A stretch of 6,835 nt of DNA, taken from assembly GCA_028282865.1 (NCBI GenBank), contig JANQHA010000169.1:1-6835 (forward strand). The letters run 5' to 3'. Within the stretch, counting starts at the first letter, position 1, and every line of letters begins with the position of its first letter. Below, one piece after another: positions 1-4,586 of the stretch. Below the pieces are notes generated by a model. That model did no database searches. It was not told where the DNA came from and worked only from the letters and a program-made list of their open reading frames with translations. The position numbers and the translations under genes are program-made. The DNA is from Oligoflexales bacterium. GTDB taxonomy: Bacteria; Bdellovibrionota_B; Oligoflexia; Oligoflexales; CACXFL01.

Positions 1-2
1 AT

Positions 3-341
3 GACAAAACCAAGAACCTAAAACCGGTATCTCCTAGAACTAAAACCTCCCATTGGAGCTATCACGTTGTTCTGGAAAAAAAGGGCCTTATTTATGACTT
101 CGATTTTACGACTAAACCGGTTCTCATCCATGCCGAACCTTGGCTTAATAAGACATTTGGCGGCTCAAAAGCAAACTCAACTATTATTGTAAAGTCACTT
201 CCTGCAGAGGATTATCAAACTTGGACTGGCTTGCCGTCTATTCCTGGAATTATAACTGGTCCTATTACAAATATGATGGACCCCAGATTAAAAGACTATA
301 AAGAAACCCCTGTGGATCTTTGGCTGCAGTCATTAGACTAG
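3..341 (+). CDS. C-terminal fragment of an unidentified protein, possibly an NTAQ1/protein-glutaminase-like cysteine amidase
   Basis: The frame is open from the left edge to a TAG at 339-341, giving the last 112 residues of a gene that begins outside the window. Residues 18-24 read WSYHVVL and residues 30-34 read IYDFD. They are followed by a segment ending KSLPAEDYQTW. The order W-x-Y-H-V, then Y-D-x-D, then a P-A-[DE]-[DE]-Y stretch recalls N-terminal glutamine amidohydrolase (NTAQ1) and related papain-like amidases, where the His and an Asp belong to the catalytic triad. The catalytic Cys would lie upstream and cannot be seen. This resemblance comes from memory of the family pattern and is weak; that the frame is coding is much surer than its function. 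The stop overlaps the end of the opposing hydrolase gene by nine bases, and no terminator is visible between them. Confidence 0.6.
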   Translation, partial: DKTKNLKPVSPRTKTSHWSYHVVLEKKGLIYDFDFTTKPVLIHAEPWLNKTFGGSKANSTIIVKSLPAEDYQTWTGLPSIPGIITGPITNMMDPRLKDYKETPVDLWLQSLD

Positions 342-1139
342 CCCTTTGTATGAACCATCAGCCAACCAATCTTCTATAACTTTATTGGTTTGCTCAGGCT
401 CTCTGACCATGAGCCAATGGTCGGATTTCTCCATAGCTACCACTGAACACTTTGGTAGTTTTTCTAGAAGCGATTCCCATTTCGGTGAATGAAAGGCATA
501 CTTCTTCTGAACACCATAAAGATAAAGCAGTGGTCGTTTAGGCTTATAGCTTGTTAGTAATCGGTTTCGATATTGCCTGAAAAGAACTGCTCTCCAGAAA
601 TAGAGGTAAAGGTAGTTCATTTCGGATGTGGCCTTGTTTGCCTCCGGCGCCTTTGCTGCGCAAGCAAGTTGTTGGCTTAACGCATTTCCTATAAAAGGAA
701 TTAGTTTACCTAATAAAAAAGCAAATACTAGATACCACTGGTAACTTACTAGAAATAGCTTGTGGCCTAAGTTTGTCGGTTTTAGGTGTCCACCTACATC
801 CATAGTGACAAACTTATCTATCCATTCAGGGTAATCATGCTCAATCCGGTAGGCTATGAAAGCACCCCAATCATGGCCAATCAAGATAACTTTTCTATTT
901 GGATCACCAAGTAGATTTTTGACCTCTGCTACAATTGTGTTTGCCAACTCTGGGAAATCAAGACCCCAACCTGAACTCTTATCATCGCCGTATTGAGGCA
1001 AGGTGATACATACACAGAAATAGTTCTGGGAAAAATGAGATACTTGATGAAACCAAAGGTCGGCAGAGTCGGGCCAGCCATGAATGAATACCATTGGGGG
1101 GTTACTTTTTGATCCGGTTGTTTGAATGTTCATAGGCAT
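333..1139 (-). CDS. alpha/beta hydrolase, epoxide hydrolase/dehalogenase-like (Asp nucleophile)
   Basis: This is a 268-residue alpha/beta-hydrolase fold protein, probably cytoplasmic since no signal peptide is seen. The oxyanion-hole motif HGWP is at residues 20-23. The nucleophile elbow GHDWG is at 88-92, putting Asp90 where serine hydrolases carry Ser. The catalytic His is most likely His241 in SDHWLMVREPE. An Asp nucleophile is typical of soluble epoxide hydrolases and haloalkane or fluoroacetate dehalogenases, which work through a covalent ester intermediate. The cap region (about 120-195) is rich in aromatics (NYLYLYFWR), and a YLYGVQKKYAFHS segment follows. The substrate cannot be told. 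The acid member of the triad and the cap tyrosines were not assigned. Start choice: AAGG lies only two bases before the ATG at 1137-1139 but eight bases before the in-frame ATG at 1131-1133, so the shorter 266-residue form is probably the real product. The gene faces the preceding one tail to tail and is divergent from the lipoprotein gene. Confidence 0.9.
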   Translation of the reverse strand: MPMNIQTTGSKSNPPMVFIHGWPDSADLWFHQVSHFSQNYFCVCITLPQYGDDKSSGWGLDFPELANTIVAEVKNLLGDPNRKVILIGHDWGAFIAYRIEHDYPEWIDKFVTMDVGGHLKPTNLGHKLFLVSYQWYLVFAFLLGKLIPFIGNALSQQLACAAKAPEANKATSEMNYLYLYFWRAVLFRQYRNRLLTSYKPKRPLLYLYGVQKKYAFHSPKWESLLEKLPKCSVVAMEKSDHWLMVREPEQTNKVIEDWLADGSYKGLV

Positions 1140-1175
1140 TACCTTAGTAGTTATAAGACTGTCAAACTTACTAGC

Positions 1176-1181
1176 TATAAT
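1176..1181 (+). promoter_or_regulatory. candidate -10 element in the divergent hydrolase/lipoprotein intergenic region
   Basis: TATAAT, identical to the sigma70 -10 consensus, lies 68 bases before the lipoprotein start. On the opposite strand the overlapping bases 1177-1182 read TATTAT, which could serve the divergent hydrolase gene. No convincing -35 is seen at the right distance on either strand: the best minus-strand candidate is TTAGCA with a long 19-base spacer. A second weak plus-strand candidate pairs TTGATA (1195-1200) with TAAATA 16 bases later. Confidence 0.3.
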
Positions 1182-1249
1182 AGATATTTTTCTTTTGATA
1201 GTGCTAACTTTATGATTAAATATTTAGATATTAGCTAGCGAGGATGACT

Positions 1250-1669
1250 ATGAGTAATTATCGTAATATCATTTGGTTACCTGTATTGGTTTTATTAATA
1301 TTTTCCTGCAACAGAAAGGTTAATGATTCTGCTAAGCTTACTGAACGTAGTTCTGTACTGGAAGCTCGAATGGTTCAATCAGCAACAAAGGCAACGCATC
1401 TAGGAACCTGTCATATTGATGAAAAAGCAGATAAAAAAACTCTTAATATTTATCAAATCTCTGAACAGCTTGGAGTTGCGGCTCTGACAAGAGACTCTGG
1501 GTTGAATAAAGTTCCCGATGTAGCAGTAGTTAGATTTCCGATTTTAAAGGAACGTAGAGTTGTAGACCTTCCCGAAGAATTTAAAATAGTCGATTTTGGA
1601 TTTGAATATTTAGGGAGTGGGCTTCAATTTGAAAGCGAGTCCAACAAATTTAACTGCCTCGAAAAGTAA
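1250..1669 (+). CDS. small predicted lipoprotein of unknown function
   Basis: The product is 139 residues from the ATG at 1250, or 141 from the ATG at 1244. The later start is preferred: GAGG at 1240-1243 abuts the first ATG but lies six bases before the second. The N-terminus has a short polar stretch, a hydrophobic core (IIWLPVLVLLI) and a lipobox IFSC. Cys20 should be lipidated and become residue 1 of the mature protein. Asn and Arg follow the Cys, so there is no Asp at +2 and outer-membrane sorting is likely. The mature part is hydrophilic. It has two more cysteines, one in GTCHID and one four residues from the end (NCLEK), which might pair in the periplasm. I recognise no domain. The gene stands alone, divergent from the hydrolase, with almost 300 bases before the next gene. 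Confidence 0.8.
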   Translation: MSNYRNIIWLPVLVLLIFSCNRKVNDSAKLTERSSVLEARMVQSATKATHLGTCHIDEKADKKTLNIYQISEQLGVAALTRDSGLNKVPDVAVVRFPILKERRVVDLPEEFKIVDFGFEYLGSGLQFESESNKFNCLEK

Positions 1670-1791
1670 GTGTTTTAAGTATACTCATATAAATAAAAAC
1701 TAATTTCCAAGAATTTAGAGAAACCTTTCCATCTTTGAGTCTTCTTCTTGATTGAAGTTTGTTTTGTAATTAAAAAACTGTAACGACTTGC

Positions 1792-1815
1792 CTGATAATC
1801 AGTAAAAATATTTTT
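1792..1815. other. two adjacent short palindromes in the 291-base spacer before the duplicated genes
   Basis: The AT-rich spacer 1670-1960 holds no credible gene. Within it lie CTGAT-A-ATCAG (1792-1802) and AAAAATATTTTT (1804-1815), one base apart and about 70 bases upstream of the -35 at 1883. They could be a regulator site or curved DNA, but in such AT-rich sequence they may be chance. Confidence 0.2.
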
Positions 1816-1882
1816 GTGAAATAAAATATAAATAGCATTAAGCTCTCAGAAATCAGTTAGTTGTAAAAATTATCCTTCCATA

Positions 1883-1911
1883 TTGTGAACTATATTTCTA
1901 GTACGTATAAT
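1883..1911 (+). promoter_or_regulatory. sigma70-type promoter for the first secreted six-Cys gene
   Basis: A -35-like TTGTGA (1883-1888) and a perfect -10 TATAAT (1906-1911) are separated by exactly 17 bases. Transcription would begin near 1918, giving a leader of about 43 bases with AAGGAG at 1950-1955. The promoter lies outside the duplicated unit, which begins near 1937, so only the first copy has it. Confidence 0.65.
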
Positions 1912-1960
1912 CTAACTTCTGTTCACTTTTGTTCGTTTTCATTTTTTACAAGGAGTTGGT

Positions 1961-2410
1961 ATGAAAGCATCTTTTTTAACCGTCTTAGTAGCGGGAGTCA
2001 CGATGTTTGTGATCTCTACTTTGACGGCAAACGCAGACTCAAAAACCCGAAGGGATCCACCGCCAGCGGAGTACCCCGAGTGGCCTGTATGTGAAGCTGG
2101 ATCGGTCTATAATGGGGGCGGTTCTGGTCAAGGTTATTTACAACCTGGTTACTACGGCAGTTTCCCTATGGATACCTTAGCCGAAGCGAAAGCTACTGCG
2201 TTAAACAATATCCCAGCTAACGTCGAGTTTGACATAGGCCCTTGTCCCACTGGTCACGTCCTAGGAGTAAATATTAATAGCCAAATCACCGATTGCGAAT
2301 TCTTCCCGGACCCTCCTATCCCAGGTGAAGATCCTCAGTATGAATGTAGGAGCGAAGCCGCTTATAGGTGGATATGTTGTTCACCAGTTCCGGTCGCTGT
2401 AACATTTTAG
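1961..2410 (+). CDS. secreted six-cysteine protein, copy 1, unknown family
   Basis: The 149-residue product has a Sec signal peptide: MK, a hydrophobic core and an ANA cleavage site after residue 25, leaving a mature protein of 124 residues. The mature part opens with a charged, proline-rich stretch (SKTRRDPPPAEYPEWP). A glycine/tyrosine-rich segment (NGGGSGQGYLQPGYYG, residues 51-66) follows, then a possible short helix (TLAEAKATAL). Six cysteines at 44, 95, 112, 129, 139 and 140 could form three disulfides. A CC pair in the motif RWICCS is near the end. No catalytic or binding motif is recognised and no function is proposed. The start is secure: AAGGAG at 1950-1955, five bases before the ATG. 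The gene has a good promoter upstream and a strong terminator downstream, so it can act as a single-gene unit. Copy 2 follows directly. Confidence 0.88.
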   Translation: MKASFLTVLVAGVTMFVISTLTANADSKTRRDPPPAEYPEWPVCEAGSVYNGGGSGQGYLQPGYYGSFPMDTLAEAKATALNNIPANVEFDIGPCPTGHVLGVNINSQITDCEFFPDPPIPGEDPQYECRSEAAYRWICCSPVPVAVTF

Positions 2411-2438
2411 TTTTTAATTGTTTGAGATGTACTTGAGG

Positions 2439-2464
2439 CACCGATTTTGTATCGGTGTTTTTTT
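2439..2464 (+). terminator. rho-independent terminator after copy 1
   Basis: CACCGAT (2439-2445) pairs perfectly with ATCGGTG (2451-2457) across a five-base loop and is followed at once by seven T residues. It lies 28 bases after the stop of copy 1 and 34 bases before the start of copy 2, and so should block most transcription into copy 2. Confidence 0.9.
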
Positions 2465-2474
2465 GAAAGCTAGA

Positions 2475-3002
2475 TTTCATTTTTTACAAGGAGTTGGTAT
2501 GAAAGCATCTTTTTTAACGGTCTTAGTAGCGGGAGTCACGATGGTTGTGATCTCTACTTTGACGGCAAACGCAGACTCGAAAACCCGGAGGGATCCACCG
2601 CCCGCGGAGTACCCCGAGTGGCCTCAATGTGAGGCAGGATCGATCTATAATGGAGGCGGATATGGCCAGGGTTATCTACAACCTGGTTACTATGGTAGTT
2701 ATCCTAAAGATACCTTAGCCGAAGCGAGAGCTACTGCCTTAGAAAATATCCCAGCTAATGTAGAGTTTGACATAGGCCCTTGCCCCGCCGGTCATGTTCT
2801 AGGCGTTAATATTAATAGCCAGATCACCGATTGCGAATTCGTGCGAGACCCTCCTCTTCCAGGTGAAGATTATGAGTATCAGTGTAGGAGCGAAGCTGCT
2901 TATAGATGGATATGTTGTTCAGCAATTCCAGTCGCTGTGACATTTTAGTTTTTAATTGTTTGAGATGTACTTGGGGCACCGATTTTGTATCGGTGCTTTC
3001 TT
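2475..3002 (+). repeat. tandem duplication, unit B
   Basis: Second copy of the 528-base unit. By hand alignment the first 42 codons differ from unit A at 5 of 126 bases and the stretch from stop codon to hairpin at 1 of 47. The remaining 107 codons differ at about 48 of 321 bases. Similarity stops abruptly after the terminator. Confidence 0.95.
2499..2948 (+). CDS. secreted six-cysteine protein, copy 2 (paralogue)
   Basis: This 149-residue paralogue of the preceding gene is identical at 132 positions and needs no gaps. All six cysteines and the ANA signal-peptide cleavage site are kept. Seventeen residues differ, only one of them in the first 42. Changes cluster around residues 115-128, where FFPDPPIPGEDPQYE becomes FVRDPPLPGEDYEYQ; others are V43Q next to the first Cys, S55Y, M70K and N82E. 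The reading frame remains open upstream to 2418, but the start at 2499 is clear: it has the same AAGGAG (2488-2493) and signal peptide as copy 1, and the longer form would read through the terminator. No promoter of its own is visible, so expression probably depends on readthrough past the copy 1 terminator. Both frames are intact, so neither copy looks like a pseudogene. Function unknown. Confidence 0.87.
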   Translation: MKASFLTVLVAGVTMVVISTLTANADSKTRRDPPPAEYPEWPQCEAGSIYNGGGYGQGYLQPGYYGSYPKDTLAEARATALENIPANVEFDIGPCPAGHVLGVNINSQITDCEFVRDPPLPGEDYEYQCRSEAAYRWICCSAIPVAVTF

Positions 3003-3004
3003 TT
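2976..3004 (+). terminator. rho-independent terminator after copy 2
   Basis: GCACCGAT (2976-2983) pairs with ATCGGTGC (2989-2996), an eight-pair stem, one pair longer than after copy 1. The T-tract is interrupted (TTTCTTTT), so it may be somewhat weaker at release. It also lies just downstream of the convergent folate gene, but on that strand no T-run follows the hairpin. Confidence 0.85.
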
Positions 3005-3041
3005 ATCCAGTCCTAAATGTATGCAAAAACTTTGACGCTCA

Positions 3042-3626
3042 CTATGCTTGGTTATTAACGACTCTTCGAGTTACGCTATGTTCTGTAGCGATATAGTCTA
3101 ATTTTCTATCATGTGCCTCCGAGGGTAGCCCCTCTACTAAGTACTCCGAAAAAACGACTCCAATGCTTTTTGCATCTGGGTACCTGTCGAGGTAGCGATC
3201 GTAATAACCTCCACCGTATCCGAGTCTCGTGCCGTCAGGCGCGCACGCGACGCAGGGGACGATGATGATGGCCTCTCGATTGGGCTTTGCAGAACCCGAG
3301 TCATCCGGCTTCGGCTCTTCAATGCCATATTTATTTTGCTCTAATGCTTCACCATGCTTCCACGGGTGGAAATTCATAGTCCGAAGTTGCGGGTTCATAA
3401 CGGGTAAATAAGTCCGAGATCCGGCTAAGCTTTTTAATAGCAAATCCAGATCCGGCTCGTTGCGGAAAGACCTGAATGCGAGCACTTCTTTCCAGGTGTT
3501 TTGAGCCAACCAATTAGACAAAACCTCGATAATCATTTGGTTTTTTTTTGCCAAAACCTTTGCTGGGATCTGTGCCCGCAGGCTTATCAGCTCTGTTCTG
3601 ATGGAGTCTTTTGTGCTGCCTTTCAA
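3042..3626 (-). CDS. 5-formyltetrahydrofolate cyclo-ligase (5,10-methenyltetrahydrofolate synthetase)
   Basis: This cytoplasmic enzyme uses ATP to convert 5-formyltetrahydrofolate to 5,10-methenyltetrahydrofolate, returning a storage or inhibitory folate to one-carbon metabolism. At 194 residues it has the usual family length. The N-terminal helix (KDSIRTELISLRAQIP) is typical. The middle carries FRNEPDLDLLL and NKYGIEEPKP. The nucleotide-binding signature DGTRLGYGGGYYDRYL is at 131-146, and LPSEAHDRKLDYIATE (167-182) closes the fold. The start is TTG at 3624-3626, preceded by AGAGGG (3632-3637) with five bases between. The next in-frame Met is residue 31 and would remove the conserved first helix, so TTG is well supported. 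The symbols ygfA and fau are used in other species. The gene is divergent from uppS and converges on the duplicated secreted-protein genes. It has no partner gene on its strand. Confidence 0.95.
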   Translation of the reverse strand: MKGSTKDSIRTELISLRAQIPAKVLAKKNQMIIEVLSNWLAQNTWKEVLAFRSFRNEPDLDLLLKSLAGSRTYLPVMNPQLRTMNFHPWKHGEALEQNKYGIEEPKPDDSGSAKPNREAIIIVPCVACAPDGTRLGYGGGYYDRYLDRYPDAKSIGVVFSEYLVEGLPSEAHDRKLDYIATEHSVTRRVVNNQA

Positions 3627-3644
3627 TTTAACCCTCTGTATTTA

Positions 3645-3659
3645 TTGAATTTAATTCAA
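3645..3659. promoter_or_regulatory. 15-base palindrome between the folate gene and uppS
   Basis: TTGAATT-T-AATTCAA is a perfect seven-base dyad with a single central base, 18 bases upstream of the TTG start of the cyclo-ligase gene and in the shared divergent control region. A weak minus-strand promoter (TTGGCG at 3687-3682, TAAATT at 3665-3660, spacer 16) would place the dyad around the transcription start, where a bound repressor could act. The AT-rich composition leaves room for chance. Confidence 0.3.
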
Positions 3660-3708
3660 AATTTACCAGGCTCGTTTGCTTCGCCAATTCCTCTATTTTA
3701 ATCAGCTC

Positions 3709-3761
3709 AGATCCTCTATATTATGGGCGTCTTGAATAAAAAGCGATAGAGAAGAGGATCT
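3709..3761 (+). promoter_or_regulatory. inverted repeat sequestering the uppS ribosome binding site
   Basis: AGATCCTCT (3709-3717) is the exact reverse complement of AGAGGATCT (3753-3761), with a 35-base loop. The right arm contains AGAGG (3753-3757), the only Shine-Dalgarno-like sequence ahead of uppS, so folding would hide it. The octamer TCCTCTAT is also present at 3689-3696, 23 bases before its copy at 3712-3719, giving a second possible partner for AGAGG. Whether the left arm is transcribed depends on the unknown start site. Confidence 0.4.
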
Positions 3762-3765
3762 AGGT

Positions 3766-4575
3766 ATCAAAGACGTAAAAGGGCCTATATTAGACCCCGA
3801 AAATATTCCAAGGCATGTAGCGATTATTATGGATGGCAACGGCCGGTGGGCGACCGAGCGAGGTCACTTGAGGGTTTATGGTCACCGTAAAGGTGCAGAG
3901 CGGGTTCGTGAGATTGTTGAAGTAGCTGCAGAGGCAGGTGTAAAAGCATTAACTCTGTTTGCGTTTAGCGAAGAGAATTGGGCACGGCCTAATTTCGAAG
4001 TTAAAGCTTTGATGAAACTTTTAAATACTTACTTGATTAAAGAAAAAGATCGTTTGATGGAGATGGGTGTATGTTTGGAGACCATCGGCGATACTAAGCA
4101 GCTTCCCAAGTCCAATCAAAAAATTTTGCGAGAAGTCATCCGCGATTTAAGTGGCAATACCGGAATGAAGTTAGTTTTGGCACTTAGCTATGGCGCACAA
4201 AGTGAGATCACTGATGCTTGTCGGAATATTGCTGCCAGTGTTAAAGATGGTTACATAAGTTTAGAAGATATCGATAATAATATGTTTTCTGCACATCTTC
4301 AGACTTCTAAATACCCGCCGCTCGATCTATTGATCCGTACCAGTGGAGAGTGCAGGGTTTCTAACTTTTTACTCTGGCAGCTCGCATATGCTGAGATTGT
4401 TTTTACCCCAGTTTATTGGCCAGACTTCCGAAGCGATCAATTTACCGAGGCAGTGATCGAATACCAGTCTCGTCAACGTCGGTTTGGCAAAACTGGCGAA
4501 CAATTAACTAGCGGTGGCGTCGAGGGTTCCTATTCCTCCGAAGTAGCTGTCGAATCAACTAATAGTTTGGCCTAA
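3766..4575 (+). CDS. uppS: isoprenyl transferase, di-trans,poly-cis-undecaprenyl-diphosphate synthase
   Basis: UppS adds eight isopentenyl units in cis to farnesyl diphosphate, making the C55 carrier lipid precursor for peptidoglycan; it acts at the cytoplasmic membrane face. Numbered from 3766 (269 residues), the first strand is HVAIIMDGNGRW with catalytic Asp23. FSEENW (67-72), IRTSGE (190-195), CRVSNF (196-201) and Glu210 in AYAE are the family's substrate- and Mg-binding motifs. The usual YGGR-type motif reads SYGAQSEI (141-148), without the Arg. A Ser/Glu-rich tail of about 28 residues follows RRFG. The first ATG in frame (3829) lies inside the conserved strand, and no ATG, GTG or TTG exists between it and the stop at 3733-3735. 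ATC at 3766 is chosen because AGAGG ends eight bases before it and it gives a normal N-terminus (KDVKGPILDPENIPRHVAII). It may instead be a frameshift from ATG 3723. First gene of the operon with cdsA and rseP. Confidence 0.93.
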   Translation: MKDVKGPILDPENIPRHVAIIMDGNGRWATERGHLRVYGHRKGAERVREIVEVAAEAGVKALTLFAFSEENWARPNFEVKALMKLLNTYLIKEKDRLMEMGVCLETIGDTKQLPKSNQKILREVIRDLSGNTGMKLVLALSYGAQSEITDACRNIAASVKDGYISLEDIDNNMFSAHLQTSKYPPLDLLIRTSGECRVSNFLLWQLAYAEIVFTPVYWPDFRSDQFTEAVIEYQSRQRRFGKTGEQLTSGGVEGSYSSEVAVESTNSLA

Positions 4576-4586
4576 GGTTTTTAAAA

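Larger units (their letters stand above)
1937..2464 (+). repeat. tandem duplication, unit A
   Basis: First of two direct repeats with a period of 538 bases. Unit A starts in the leader at TTTCATTTTTTACAAGGAG and ends in the T-tract of the terminator. It thus contains ribosome binding site, complete gene and terminator, but not the promoter. A ten-base spacer (2465-2474) separates it from unit B. No inverted repeats or transposase flank it, which fits unequal recombination or replication slippage. Confidence 0.95.

Noticed and set aside
1739..1768. Possible terminator after the lipoprotein gene (CTTC, then GAAG, then T-rich)
   Set aside because: The stem is only four pairs in an AT-rich background and lies about 75 bases after the stop; not distinguishable from chance.
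1885..2094. 69-codon frame overlapping the promoter and the start of copy 1
   Set aside because: It lies in another frame over the promoter and a convincing signal-peptide gene, and has no Shine-Dalgarno sequence.
2418..2498. N-terminal extension of copy 2 beginning at TTG 2418
   Set aside because: It would translate through the terminator hairpin, has no ribosome binding site, and has no counterpart in copy 1. The ATG at 2499 has a perfect one.
1937..3002. Composite transposon or other mobile element around the duplication
   Set aside because: No transposase, terminal inverted repeats or target-site duplication; the repeat is a simple gene-plus-terminator tandem.
3137..3411. Short frames on both strands at 3137-3328 and 3229-3411
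   Set aside because: Both lie within the cyclo-ligase gene, whose motifs fix the real frame.
3501..3701. 66-codon plus-strand frame
   Set aside because: It overlaps the conserved N-terminus of the cyclo-ligase on the other strand and has no family resemblance.
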